64,000 nucleotides of DNA, taken from contig NZ_AUCB01000006.1 of NCBI RefSeq assembly GCF_000429545.1, positions 62,001 to 126,000 of the forward strand, written 5' to 3'. Source of the DNA: Arenibacter certesii DSM 19833 (lineage in GTDB: Bacteria > Bacteroidota > Bacteroidia > Flavobacteriales > Flavobacteriaceae). Positions 49,560-58,890 of this stretch are shown here, in pieces. Numbering within the stretch: position 1 is the stretch's first letter; every line of letters starts with the position of its first letter. Both the position numbers and the translations under genes were made by a program. The notes under the pieces were generated by a model. The model made no database searches. It had not been told where the DNA came from and saw nothing but the letters and a program-made list of their open reading frames with translations.

Positions 49560-49969
49560 TATATAATAGAGTATGATATTTTAGCCAACTACAATTTTCA
49601 GCCTTGTCTATCCAATAAATATGAATTGTGCAATTAAAGACTCAAAATAAATATCCTATGAAGTTTCTAAAATCAAAATGATACACGATTTTGAGTAGGT
49701 ATTATCCCTAAAAAAATCAAATTCTTCACGAATAGATTACTTAATAAATTTCCAGTAAATGAGATACCCTTCTCAGCAATTTCTACTGTTTTAAGGACCT
49801 ATAGAAGGAGGCTGGATAATAATGTCTTCAGAATAAATCTAGGTTAATTTTTCCTTTACCCAGTAGTAGTCTAATTCGCAATTTTCCGTTACCCACTATC
49901 AGTAAAGATATAAAGCATCAGGAATACCAATGAGAACATAGTGCTTTCTAAAAATAAGCCCTTCAGGTT
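49560..49969. other. Intergenic region
   Basis: About 410 AT-rich bases lie between the hexamer repeat and the geranylgeranyl-reductase-like gene. No supported coding frame, tRNA or strong hairpin is visible. It contains the upstream region of the 577-residue lipoprotein gene and the 3' region of the reductase gene. Confidence 0.4.
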
Positions 49970-51109
49970 TTAAAAGACCATTTCTTTAATTTTATTCTTA
50001 AGCTTTTGCTTAATGTCTGTTGGATACGTTCTTTCACCGTGAAAAATAGTTACCATTTCCTCAACAACGCGTTGTCCGTACTTTTTTAAGAACAGATTTC
50101 TAATCGTCTTGTGTTCGTAAAACCATTTAGAAAGCCAGAGCGCGGTTTTAAGTTCTGGAATTAATCTAGCTTCTAGTTTTGCTTCATATAAAGCTGCTGC
50201 TAACTCCGGTTCCTTACCTGCTTCTATGATTGCTTCGGCAGCTAATTGTCCGCTGTAAATTGCATTAGAGATTCCTTCCGCAGTAATAGGATCTGCAAGG
50301 CCAGCAGCATCGCCAATTAAGAACACATTGTTTCTAACAAAACCATCGGACCGTGGAGAAACAGGAATTTGAAAACCGTGTTGCGACTCATTGACAACGC
50401 GAGCAATACCCAATGTTTCCAAATACTTATGATAGTATTCCTTCAAATTTATTTTACTTCTCCTTGTAGAGGTAACACCAATTGAAAGATGTTTCTTTTT
50501 AGGAAAACACCAGGCATAACCATAAGGAATAACATCTATATCAAAACGAACATCGTTGGAAAGTCGTACAAAATCTTCATCAGAAATTTCTACCTCATAT
50601 TCTAAAGCGGGGATTAATTTTCTACTATCCTCTAACCATCCGGCCATTTTAGCGGTGGGACTCAAAGCGCCATCCGCAGCGATTATAAATTTTGAAGTTA
50701 TTGTTTCTTGCGAGGTTATTAAACGTATTAGGTTGTCTTTAAACACCAAAGATTCTAATTTATGATTCTCTAACAAAGTTGCCCCAACTTCTTTCGCTTT
50801 CTCTGTAATCTGGCTATCAAAAGAGTCCCTCATTACCATAGTAATGGTAGGTTTTTCTCTATGCGTAGTAAAATGTAATTTCTCTCCTAAATAGATATCT
50901 ACAGTCCGAAATTCTTTTTCCACAACTTCATTTATGTTAAAAGGCAAACTATTACGTCCTCTAAATACCAAACCTCCTCCACATGTTTTGTAACGGGGCA
51001 ATGTTTCTTTTTCTATGATTACAGTGGAAATACCAGCTTTAGCAAGATGATATGCAGTTGAGGCTCCAGAAGGACCACTTCCTATTATGGCAACATCAAA
51101 ATATTTCAT
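49970..51109 (-). CDS. Geranylgeranyl reductase family FAD-dependent oxidoreductase
   Basis: A 379-residue flavoprotein. The FAD-binding motif is VAIIGSGPSGASTAYHLAKA (residues 6-25), followed by the acidic strand end VIIEKE. The family-specific cysteine loop PRYKTCGGGLVFRG is at ~38-51, and the second FAD motif GDAAGLADPITAEGISNAI is near 273-291. Members reduce isoprenoid chains or related double bonds in lipids, quinones or pigments. No signal peptide is present; it is probably cytoplasmic or peripheral. No isoprenoid gene is next to it, so its substrate is open. Confidence 0.87.
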   Translation of the reverse strand: MKYFDVAIIGSGPSGASTAYHLAKAGISTVIIEKETLPRYKTCGGGLVFRGRNSLPFNINEVVEKEFRTVDIYLGEKLHFTTHREKPTITMVMRDSFDSQITEKAKEVGATLLENHKLESLVFKDNLIRLITSQETITSKFIIAADGALSPTAKMAGWLEDSRKLIPALEYEVEISDEDFVRLSNDVRFDIDVIPYGYAWCFPKKKHLSIGVTSTRRSKINLKEYYHKYLETLGIARVVNESQHGFQIPVSPRSDGFVRNNVFLIGDAAGLADPITAEGISNAIYSGQLAAEAIIEAGKEPELAAALYEAKLEARLIPELKTALWLSKWFYEHKTIRNLFLKKYGQRVVEEMVTIFHGERTYPTDIKQKLKNKIKEMVF

Positions 51110-51843
51110 GCTTTATAGATTTAGGCTCAAAAATGCTTTTTGCTATTATTTCTAAGTAGATTTTATATTTCTTAAATGGAGTTTCCATAGAATTCGTAGC
51201 ATCTACTATTACAAAAGTAGAAGATTCTGGCAACCAGGGTGATAAGGGTCGTACTAAAACGATCTGATACACTAATTGGTTCACCATAATGAGCAGGTAA
51301 AAGAATGGGAGTAATACTCATAACTACAATAATACGTCCTGCTTAAATATAGACACTCTAATTGGCGAATGTAATGTAGTATTAATTACATTAAAACAGC
51401 GACTGTAATATACAGCAGACTTTTTAACCCTAATAGATCAAATAAACGTATCGGAAAATAAAAAGGCCCAAACTGATTTAAATCATATACAACTTACATA
51501 TACTTATATATGTTTGTAATAATGCAAGAAGGAAGTATTCTAAAAAAATGATTTAAAATAACTCCTTAATGAGGGCAATTAAAGAATTACGCCGCAAGTG
51601 TTTACACTAAACACTGATAAAAGCTAAACTCGTTTCTCAAATATTCTGGAGTTAAAAAGTTTACTTTCTAAAGTTCTATAATCAATTATAAAAGGTGGTT
51701 ACTTAGAATAACCATTCTAAACAGTAATTTTTCATTATTTAAACGCCTAAAACTGACATTAATTGTTTATAGGCAAACATTGCATTGTTTGAGTTAATCA
51801 AAATTAAATAGAACCGCTAAATTTCGTCTAAAATATTACTATT
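51110..51843. other. Intergenic region upstream of the outer-membrane barrel operon
   Basis: About 730 bases lie between divergent genes. A 63-codon minus-strand frame (51096-51287) overlaps the reductase start by 14 bp and has no recognisable feature, so I leave it out. The last 60 bases have TTTG (51788-51791) and TAAATTTC (51818-51825), which resemble promoter elements, but the spacing of 26 nt is too long to trust. No tRNA was seen. Confidence 0.4.
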
Positions 51844-54165
51844 ATGAAGAAAATTACTACTATTTGCGCCTTGGCTTTCCTAGGAATAGGAGTTAGTACT
51901 CATACGCACGCTCAAATGAAGGACATCACAGTAACGCTACAACCTACGGCTAGCTATAACTGGTTTGATAAGAATACGGCAATTGAAGATGGTTTAATGC
52001 TTGGTGGAAGGTTAGGTTTCGGATTTGGAGAAGCTATGGAGTTAAGGGGAGTATATGAGGTATCTAACGATCTAAAAAATACTGTTGATGGTTTGGGTAC
52101 TTTCTCAGAAGATTTTATAAATAATTTTAATTCTCGAGATGTTAAAGTAGAAAGGATTGGTGGTGAGTTTAAAGCCAACATTCCAACTCGAGGTACTTTT
52201 GTGCCTTACCTTACGTTAGGTGCAGGTGTACAGAAACTTACTGTAGATGTTGCCGAGATAGGTGCACCAGAATCCGATTTAGAATCGGAGCAAATTTATG
52301 CCAACCTAGGATTGGGGACACAAATTAAACTGGGTAATAGATTATTCCTAAATCTAGAAGCAAAAAATACCATATTTAATATGGACCCCTCCTCAGTACT
52401 GTATCAAGAAGGTCAAGACCAAAGTGATATAGAAGGATGGTTAGGAGACAATGAAAATACCCGTATGTACAATTGGTCTGTTTTAGCAGGTTTACAATTA
52501 TACCTAGGAGGTCGTAGTCCTGAAGAATTTAGTCCTTTAGATAGAGCCTACTACAATAAGTTTTCTGGAGGATTAGGCGGATTTAAACTTATAGTTGAGC
52601 CGGGTGGAGCCTTTGTTAATTTTGATAATGATACTAATTTGGCAGACTCCTACTTTTTAGGAGGTAAAGTTGGATTTGATTTAAATCAATATATCGGAAT
52701 TAGGGGCTTCTACTACCAGTCCACCAAGGACGAGGAAATATCTTTTGACTGGGATAAAATGGCAATGTATGGTGGTGATTTAATCGCTAAATTGAACGTT
52801 TCTCGTGGCTTGGTGCCCTACCTTACAGTAGGAGGTGGTTACCTTAATGTGTATGATAACCAATATATTGGTAAAGATGGATTAACTGGTGCCTCCTCAG
52901 GATTTTTTGCCAAAGGCGGTGTAGGGTTAAATGTTCCTTTAGGAAGAAATTTAGAGGTATTTGGAGATGCTAATCTATTGTTTACTTCAGAAAGAGAAAA
53001 CAATGACTTAGAAAATACTATTGATCCTGACGAGTTAAAAGAACATACCATGTTCTCTGTAGGTGTACGTTTCCAACTTGGTAAAAAAGCCAATGATACG
53101 GATGACATATTTCAAAGTGAACTAGACCAACGAGTAGAGGATAGAACTCAAGAATACCAAGCTAGAATTGATGAACTAGAAACTGAGCTTTCTGAAGCCT
53201 ACAAAAATAATGACACCAAAAAAGCGGTTGAGATTATTGAAGAGAAAAAAGATTTAGAGCAAAAGAAAGAAATTGAGCAAAAGAAAGATAAAGTTCGTCA
53301 AGAACCTATTTCGAGTTCCACTTCCGAAGTAGAAGAGTCTAAGATAAAAATGACTCCTAAAGAATTGGAAGATTTAATAGAGAAAGTTATAAAAGGGGTA
53401 GATGAAGAATCTAGTAGACCTCAAACCATTGAAGATAGAATGGATCGTTTAGAGCGCTTACTGTTACAAATAAATACAGGCAGTTATAAAGAAGATCTTC
53501 CCGCTGCGCGCCAACTAGATGCGTCTCAAGAAATCTTGAAAAAGCTAAATGAATTAGATATAAAAATTGATAGAAACACCGATAAAATTAATTCTTTTGG
53601 TGATATAAACCAACAGCGTCAACCACAAGATAGAACTGTAATTATATCTCCAGGTCAGCAAACAGCAGTTCCTGCACCCCAATTAAACCAGCAACCTCAG
53701 CAGAGAATAATTACCGACGACTCTGGAAACACAGTGGTTACATCAGAAAGTAAAAATAAAGGCGTAGCTACTGGATGGGTTTTAAATGAAGGGATGTCAC
53801 TATTTACCGGAGCTGCTATTGCAGACGATGTATCAATGACAATTGGTATTAGAGGTAATTATGCCTTTACCAATTCTCCTCTTAAATTTATGCCAGACTT
53901 ATATCTAGCACCAGGGAAAAATACCGGATTTGGAGTGAACGCAAATGTGGTATTTCCCTTCAATGTAGATTCCGGAATTATTCTACAGCCATATGCAGGA
54001 TTAGGTTTTGGTTATAATGATGTTGCAGGAGAAAGCACATTTAGTCCAAATTTAGTACTAGGTACCTCATTTAATTTAGCAGGAGGTAAGATTTTTGCAG
54101 ATTATACAGCTCACAACTTTATAGATATACATAGAATATCTGTGGGGTATAAATTTGAATTTTAA
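51844..54165 (+). CDS. Outer membrane protein with repeated beta-barrel modules and a coiled-coil insert
   Basis: A 773-residue exported protein (signal peptide ~1-23, ending THAQ). It has three OmpA/OprF-like barrel-type modules: ~25-220, ~235-415 (similar to the first: both have a GGxLGFG/GGKVGFD start, FVPYLTLGAG/LVPYLTVGGG and end in a VLAGLQLYLGG or VGVRFQLGKK strand) and ~630-773, ending in GYKFEF. Between modules two and three is a charged coiled coil (~420-590, rich in E, K, Q) and a PQ-rich linker (~595-625). The terminal phenylalanine fits outer-membrane insertion. It lies 6 bp upstream of an OmpA-family gene, so both probably organise the envelope. I know no close family. Confidence 0.8.
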   Translation: MKKITTICALAFLGIGVSTHTHAQMKDITVTLQPTASYNWFDKNTAIEDGLMLGGRLGFGFGEAMELRGVYEVSNDLKNTVDGLGTFSEDFINNFNSRDVKVERIGGEFKANIPTRGTFVPYLTLGAGVQKLTVDVAEIGAPESDLESEQIYANLGLGTQIKLGNRLFLNLEAKNTIFNMDPSSVLYQEGQDQSDIEGWLGDNENTRMYNWSVLAGLQLYLGGRSPEEFSPLDRAYYNKFSGGLGGFKLIVEPGGAFVNFDNDTNLADSYFLGGKVGFDLNQYIGIRGFYYQSTKDEEISFDWDKMAMYGGDLIAKLNVSRGLVPYLTVGGGYLNVYDNQYIGKDGLTGASSGFFAKGGVGLNVPLGRNLEVFGDANLLFTSERENNDLENTIDPDELKEHTMFSVGVRFQLGKKANDTDDIFQSELDQRVEDRTQEYQARIDELETELSEAYKNNDTKKAVEIIEEKKDLEQKKEIEQKKDKVRQEPISSSTSEVEESKIKMTPKELEDLIEKVIKGVDEESSRPQTIEDRMDRLERLLLQINTGSYKEDLPAARQLDASQEILKKLNELDIKIDRNTDKINSFGDINQQRQPQDRTVIISPGQQTAVPAPQLNQQPQQRIITDDSGNTVVTSESKNKGVATGWVLNEGMSLFTGAAIADDVSMTIGIRGNYAFTNSPLKFMPDLYLAPGKNTGFGVNANVVFPFNVDSGIILQPYAGLGFGYNDVAGESTFSPNLVLGTSFNLAGGKIFADYTAHNFIDIHRISVGYKFEF

Positions 54166-54171
54166 TCAAAG

Positions 54172-55212
54172 ATGTTAAATTTTAACTCAATGAATAAATT
54201 AAACATAATACTAATCTCAATAAGTACTTTATTGTCAGCTAGTCTTTTCGCTCAAAGCGAAAGGACTAGTGATAATAGTGCTATTGTGATGACGAAAACT
54301 GAACTCAACTCTTTTTTAAACACTATAGCAGAAGCTAGGCGTGTGCAAAATCAAGAGCGGAAAAGAAAGTCCGAAAAACAGGACTTAGCAGAACTTAGGT
54401 TAAAATATAAAGCACCATCAGAATACCAATGGCGTCCGGAAATGGAGCCCAGATTCAATGACATATCAAATCAGCAAATCTTAATGGAATTGCGTTATTT
54501 AAACCAAAGAATTAATGATATCGGTAGTAATTCTAATAGAACACCTATGATGGGCAGCGATAGATCTACCCTTATTATGCCTGGCAGTACCGGCGCTAGT
54601 CCTATTGTTAGTGCACCCTATCCGCAGAATGATAGAGATTTAACCACCATAATTCCTCGCAGCAATCGCGATCTGCGTGAAATTAATGAACTAAAAGCCA
54701 AAATTGATTCTTTAATGAGTACCAAGGCTCTAGATGCTACGGCTAGGAAAGATGATTTCCTTTCAGACAGCCTAAATACCGTTATTGGAGGACTTAAAGA
54801 TATAAGGCGTCAATTAGATAGTCTAGAAACAAAAATGACAATTTCTAAAGAGGTTGATAAACCCGTAGAAATTAAAGAGCCCGAAGTAGATAAATCTTAT
54901 TTTAAACAACAGGTATATTTTGATAATAACTCGGAAACATTAAATGCCGACTATATTCCGTTCATTCAAGATTTGACTCAGACTTTAATAAATAACCCAG
55001 AGGCAAAATTAATGTTAGAGGGATGGGCAAGTCCAACAGGTAAGTCCAGTTATAATAAATTACTCTCTATGCGAAGAGCAGAAGCAGTTAAACAAGCATT
55101 TTTAAATAATAGAATAGATGCCAGTCGCGTAATAACTGCATTCAGAGGAGAAGACAAAACGTCCTCAGAACAACATGCCCGCAGGGTAGATATGTCTATT
55201 ATTGTTAAGTAA
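54172..55212 (+). CDS. OmpA-family peptidoglycan-binding protein
   Basis: A 346-residue exported protein. The start may be the in-frame ATG at 54190 (MNKLNIILISISTLL), which begins the signal peptide directly; 54172 adds six residues. The middle (~40-230) is polar and partly helical. The C-terminal OmpA domain (~235-346) has YFDNNSETLNADYIPFIQ, LEGWASPTGKSSYNKLLSMR, RRAEAVKQAFL and ARRVDMSIIV, with the NxxLSxxRAxxV-type helix that binds diaminopimelate. It follows the barrel gene by 6 bp and ends before a repeat element and a strong terminator. Confidence 0.88.
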   Translation: MLNFNSMNKLNIILISISTLLSASLFAQSERTSDNSAIVMTKTELNSFLNTIAEARRVQNQERKRKSEKQDLAELRLKYKAPSEYQWRPEMEPRFNDISNQQILMELRYLNQRINDIGSNSNRTPMMGSDRSTLIMPGSTGASPIVSAPYPQNDRDLTTIIPRSNRDLREINELKAKIDSLMSTKALDATARKDDFLSDSLNTVIGGLKDIRRQLDSLETKMTISKEVDKPVEIKEPEVDKSYFKQQVYFDNNSETLNADYIPFIQDLTQTLINNPEAKLMLEGWASPTGKSSYNKLLSMRRAEAVKQAFLNNRIDASRVITAFRGEDKTSSEQHARRVDMSIIVK

Positions 55213-55261
55213 ACTAGTTAAAGCGAAAAAATATCTAGACTGTAGTTGAAAAGGCTTTAGT

Positions 55262-55356
55262 AAACTACCTCGGGGCAAGCCCACAAGGCATTAAAAGAAA
55301 AAAAACGTATTGATTTCGAGGCAAGCCTCGGAGCATTTAAATCTCGATTATCGAGT
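55262..55356. repeat. Palindromic repeat element with two related units
   Basis: Two similar units lie in the 3' region of the OmpA gene: one around 55268-55296 containing GGGGCAAGCCC then GGCATTAAAA, and one around 55314-55340 with the perfect hairpin CGAGGC-AA-GCCTCG (55317-55330) then GAGCATTTAAA. A third hairpin CTCGA/TCGAG follows (near 55343-55355). The arrangement looks like a dispersed intergenic palindromic repeat; from memory similar sequences occur in other flavobacterial genomes, but I cannot check this. Confidence 0.6.
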
Positions 55357-55394
55357 AAAAAAGCCTATTTTATAAAGCATGTAATTTAAAAAAA

Positions 55395-55422
55395 GCAGGG
55401 TTAAGTTCCCTGCTTTTTTTTT
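55395..55422 (+). terminator. Rho-independent terminator
   Basis: GCAGGG/CCCTGC with a 7-nt loop (55395-55413) is followed by nine T residues and preceded by an A-tract. It is a strong terminator for the two-gene envelope operon. Confidence 0.9.
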
Positions 55423-55469
55423 GATTTTTAAATCAATTAATACACTACTTTTGATACTGGATAAATCCA

Positions 55470-56489
55470 ATGGCGATTATGAATACAACGTATGCTAAAT
55501 TATTTTTCACTGGTTTATTGGCCTTCGTTTTAAATACCTCTTGCTCCTCGGATGGTAATGAAATTCGTAATGAAGAACCCCAGCAAATAGTGGATACGCA
55601 TAAATTCATCGCCTTACGGAACGATGGTCAACTTTTTGAAATTGGCGCCGAAAGTGGTAAAGTAACGCAATCCAACAAAATTAGTGGTGTAGTATTTAAT
55701 ACGATTTTCAATACGCTCACCACCTCTACAAATACTTGGTGGTTTTACGAACAAATCTATGGTCCCATACAAGGATTTTTATATATAAAGAATCGTGATG
55801 AAGCCTCCTCCAAAAGAATCCCAATAGAACTCCCCGAGGCAGTCTATGGACCTTCTGCCGGAGTCATATCTCTGGATTGGTATGAAGACGGACAGACGTT
55901 AATAGGCGTAGTTAAAGATAATATAGAAGCGGCTCATGGGATATATCGATTAATTGAGATAAACATCGAAACCTTTGAAGTAACCAATTACGGTGAAATT
56001 GAGGACTTACAAGTTATGCAATCTACAACATTGGTTGATTCTAACTTATACATTTCATCTTTTTCAAAAGCAAATCCAGAAGGATTCCAGTTTCAAGTTT
56101 TGAACATTATAGACAAGAATCTCAGAACTATGAACATACCCAACACAATTGCACCACCAATTCTATTATCCCATAATACAGAAGAGAACGAATTATTTGG
56201 ATTCATACGACGCGCCGATACTAATGTAATTCAAGCAGCCTATCCTATAATATTTAATCCAAGTTTAGAGACCTATGAACGATTACCTTTGGATATAGAT
56301 ATTTCGTTAATAAATGTTTTCGGCAAATCATATTATGATATTAAAAGAAAACAACACGTGGCCCTAGTAGCTACAAAAGAATTTTATGCACTATTGAAAC
56401 ATTCAGTAAAAACAGGTAAAACAACCCTTATTCCCTTACATGATTATGGTGATTTATCTAGTCTTATTAACATTATAGACGTAAAATAA
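55470..56489 (+). CDS. Lipoprotein of unknown function, propeller-like
   Basis: A 339-residue lipoprotein (lipobox LNTSC, cysteine 25; the start could also be the ATG at 55479). I do not recognise the family. The sequence has regularly spaced strand pairs such as HKFIALRNDGQLFEIGAESG, ISLDWYEDGQTLIGVVKD and GIYRLIEINIETFEVTNYG, which suggest a beta-propeller with four or more blades. It overlaps the next frame by one base and forms a two-lipoprotein operon with it. No enzyme motif is seen. Confidence 0.7.
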   Translation: MAIMNTTYAKLFFTGLLAFVLNTSCSSDGNEIRNEEPQQIVDTHKFIALRNDGQLFEIGAESGKVTQSNKISGVVFNTIFNTLTTSTNTWWFYEQIYGPIQGFLYIKNRDEASSKRIPIELPEAVYGPSAGVISLDWYEDGQTLIGVVKDNIEAAHGIYRLIEINIETFEVTNYGEIEDLQVMQSTTLVDSNLYISSFSKANPEGFQFQVLNIIDKNLRTMNIPNTIAPPILLSHNTEENELFGFIRRADTNVIQAAYPIIFNPSLETYERLPLDIDISLINVFGKSYYDIKRKQHVALVATKEFYALLKHSVKTGKTTLIPLHDYGDLSSLINIIDVK

Positions 56490-56518
56490 TGTATTGCAAC
56501 ATATATAGGGTTGAATTG

Positions 56519-57028
56519 ATGAAAAACCAAAATATAGTATTTTACTTTAAACCATTATTACTGTTACTCTTCACCATAATGCTGTTCAGCTGTGAAAAAG
56601 ATTCCGTTGAGGAAAAGGTAACCATCAAGAAGGTATCACTTAACCAATTTTTCACAATGGAACCGGGAGATATTGTTCAATTCTCAGAACCATTTCAGTA
56701 CAGCCTTATGTTAGAGGGCTTTGAAGATTTTGCCAAACAGGAAAATACATTGGCTACAGCAACAGCAAAGTTTAAATACACCGTCAATAATGGATTTGGA
56801 GGATTACTACTTTACGTCGCTCAGGACCAAGGTGGGGAAGGTCCTATTTCTTTTTTCTCTGGTTGTTCTGCTGCTAAAATAAGTGATGGAAACAATGGTA
56901 TAGTCGACGTGTTTTTTATTATTGACGAGGTTACCTTTAAAGAGGATGCTTTTAAATTTAGCTTTAGCAAAATTCGCCTTAAGATGATATTAAAAGAGTC
57001 TAATCCTGAGTATTTCTGTACGTTTTGA
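56519..57028 (+). CDS. Small lipoprotein of unknown function
   Basis: A 169-residue lipoprotein (lipobox MLFSC, cysteine 25) when started at the ATG at 56519, which opens directly into the signal peptide (MKNQNIVFYF). The frame is open from 56489, but the ten added residues look non-native. The mature part has beta-rich segments and one cysteine pair candidate (GCSAAK and the terminal EYFCTF). It follows the propeller-like lipoprotein gene by 29 bp. The two could form a surface complex; the function is unknown. Confidence 0.65.
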   Translation: MKNQNIVFYFKPLLLLLFTIMLFSCEKDSVEEKVTIKKVSLNQFFTMEPGDIVQFSEPFQYSLMLEGFEDFAKQENTLATATAKFKYTVNNGFGGLLLYVAQDQGGEGPISFFSGCSAAKISDGNNGIVDVFFIIDEVTFKEDAFKFSFSKIRLKMILKESNPEYFCTF

Positions 57029-57201
57029 TTTATTTAATTAGTAACTAATACATCTACTCAAGGATTTTTGGAGTCCAAGCGAAATTAATAGAAGTGTTTA
57101 GAACTAGCAGGTAGTGGGTATTATAGTCGTTTCTCTATAAGGTATTCAAATGATCCCTAGGTTTGGATTGAGCGCAGTTTCAAAATTTTAGACACAAAAA
57201 T

Positions 57202-57223
57202 GCCATCGTTTCTGATGGCTTTT
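57202..57223 (+). terminator. Short hairpin followed by TTTT
   Basis: GCCATC/GATGGC with a 6-nt loop (57202-57219), followed by TTTT. It is a plausible terminator for the lipoprotein pair that ends at 57028. Confidence 0.55.
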
Positions 57224-57390
57224 CACTTATTCCACATCTCTTAACACTGGAACCAAAGACCCTCTGATTAACAGCCTCAAAAGCAGTGGTTTCATGTAGT
57301 GCCATCAGCTTGCTTATTGCTTGGTTATCAATATTTTATGAATATTTGTTTTGTATTTAGCAATACAATATTTACATTTAATAGCCCATT

Positions 57391-57478
57391 TGTTTGACCT
57401 ATGTTTGACCTAATTCCAATCAATAACTTAAAGGCAGTAAGGAAGTTATCGATTAATAGCACCAAAATGTTTGACCTA
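57391..57478 (+). repeat. Three phased copies of TGTTTGACCTA upstream of the integrase
   Basis: The 11-mer TGTTTGACCTA is at 57391-57401, 57402-57412 and 57468-57478. The first two abut, and the third starts 66 bp (six times 11) after the second, so all three lie on the same face of the helix. The junction of copies one and two makes TATGTTTG (57400-57407), a match to the Bacteroidota -7 promoter element TAnnTTTG. They may be binding sites for the recombinase or for a regulator of its expression. Confidence 0.65.
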
Positions 57479-57489
57479 AAACAGTAATC

Positions 57490-58698
57490 ATGGCTACTCT
57501 TAAGATTGTTGTAAAGAAGAAGAAATCAGATGTAAATGGCCATCCTGTCTATCTCCGTATAACCAAAAATAGGCAATGTAAATATTATAAGACTCCTTAC
57601 ACAGCAAAAGATGAGGAATGGGTAGCAGTCAATGAAGTATTTAATAAGCGAAATTCCAATTATGTACAAAATAATAGACTGCTCATAAAATTTAAGGACA
57701 GAGCATATAAAATTGTTACAGAACTGGAAATAGAGAATCCTGATTATACTTTACAAGATTTTGATAAGCGATATAGAATTACATTCAATCCTGTAACTAA
57801 TGATGTCTTTACCTTCTTTGATGAGATTATTGAAGAAATGACTTTTGCCGGACGAATCGGAAACGCTAAATCCTATAAGGACACAAAAACTTCCGTTCAA
57901 ATATTTTATAAATCAAGAAAGCTCAAATTTAGGGAGGTAAACCATGCTTTCTTAAGTAAATATGATGCCTTCCTTAGATCTAGAGGTGGCACGGACGGTG
58001 GCGTTGGTGTAAAAATGCGTGCCATCAGGGCTTTGTTCAATAAAGCTATAGCGCGTGGTGTAATCAAGGAAAGCCTGTATCCTTTTAAGACCTACAAAAT
58101 ATCGAGGTTAAGAGGCAAAGGTTTTAAACGTGCATTGGATTTTGTAGAGATTATGCGCATCATCAATTTGGATTTGACAGACCATCCCCATTTAATGAAT
58201 ACTAGGAATTATTTTGTTTTTAGCTTCTACACCAGAGGGATGAACTTTGCGGATATGACGTGCCTGGAATGGAAAGATGTTGAAGCTAATGTTATCTATT
58301 ACACCAGAGCAAAGACCAAGGGTAACTTCTCCATTGCCATAATGCCCCCTGTTCAGAAAATATTGGATTATTATCGAGTACATGGCTATGGCAACAAGTA
58401 TGTATTTCCCTTACTATTTCGCGAAGACTATACCCCCACTCAACTTGCCGATCGGAAACACAAAATGTTAGGGATTTATAATAAGGAGCTTAAGGAAGTA
58501 GCCAAACTATGTAATATTACAAAAAACGTCAGCAGTTATGTTGCCCGACATAGTTTTGCCAATTGCCTTAAACAAAAAGGGGTTGCAACGGATGTAATCA
58601 GTGAATCTTTGGGGCACCAAAATTTAGGTGTTACTCAGGCCTACCTAAAAGAACTGGATACTGAAATTGTGGATAAAGCACTTGAGGTGTTGTTGTAA
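57490..58698 (+). CDS. Tyrosine-family site-specific recombinase (integrase)
   Basis: A 402-residue tyrosine recombinase of the Bacteroidota integrase type, with an Arm-binding N-domain (~1-95; LKIVVKKKKSDVNGHPVY), a SAM-like core-binding domain (~105-205) and a catalytic domain (~215-402). Catalytic residues visible are the first arginine in YTRGMNFADM (~250), the lysine in TRAKTKG, the box II motif VARHSFAN (~354), the histidine in LGHQNLG (~377) and the nucleophile tyrosine in TQAYLKEL (~386). All are intact, so it should be active. It heads the accessory island, next to the attC-like array; whether it acts on the array or on its own element is unknown. Confidence 0.93.
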   Translation: MATLKIVVKKKKSDVNGHPVYLRITKNRQCKYYKTPYTAKDEEWVAVNEVFNKRNSNYVQNNRLLIKFKDRAYKIVTELEIENPDYTLQDFDKRYRITFNPVTNDVFTFFDEIIEEMTFAGRIGNAKSYKDTKTSVQIFYKSRKLKFREVNHAFLSKYDAFLRSRGGTDGGVGVKMRAIRALFNKAIARGVIKESLYPFKTYKISRLRGKGFKRALDFVEIMRIINLDLTDHPHLMNTRNYFVFSFYTRGMNFADMTCLEWKDVEANVIYYTRAKTKGNFSIAIMPPVQKILDYYRVHGYGNKYVFPLLFREDYTPTQLADRKHKMLGIYNKELKEVAKLCNITKNVSSYVARHSFANCLKQKGVATDVISESLGHQNLGVTQAYLKELDTEIVDKALEVLL

Positions 58699-58841
58699 CC
58701 AACGAGGTAAGAAATTAGAACAGCCTTTTTAAAGGAGATCATAAATTTGACAGCCAGAATTATAAAGAATAGGCTTCTGGTTGTGCCCCTAATAAAAATA
58801 TATAAAAACTATTAACTATATTCCGAAAATTTAATAAATAC

Positions 58842-58855
58842 AGTAACTTGTTACT
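58842..58855. repeat. Palindrome AGTAAC-TT-GTTACT before the first cassette
   Basis: A perfect 6-bp inverted repeat with a 2-nt centre lies 11 bp before the first cassette boundary (CGTTGCCAAC at 58865). It is the kind of core site used by tyrosine recombinases and might be the fixed (attI-like) end of the array, which is inference. Confidence 0.35.
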
Positions 58856-58890
58856 ATATTGACACGTTGCCAACCATTTAAAAAGATATT

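Larger units (their letters stand above)
57029..57489. other. Intergenic region at the left edge of the accessory island
   Basis: About 460 bases without a gene. It contains a terminator-like hairpin (57202-57223) and, in the last 100 bases, three copies of an 11-bp repeat next to the integrase start. The left end of an integrated element could lie here. No tRNA gene or obvious attachment-site duplication was recognised. Confidence 0.5.

Noticed and set aside
51096-51287. 63-codon minus-strand frame upstream of the reductase
   Set aside because: It overlaps the reductase start by 14 bp, contains no known motif and looks like non-coding AT-rich sequence.
51788-51825. TTTG ... TAAATTTC before the barrel gene as a Bacteroidota promoter
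   Set aside because: The spacer of 26 nt is longer than usual and the last base of the -7 element is C, not G, so the match is too weak.
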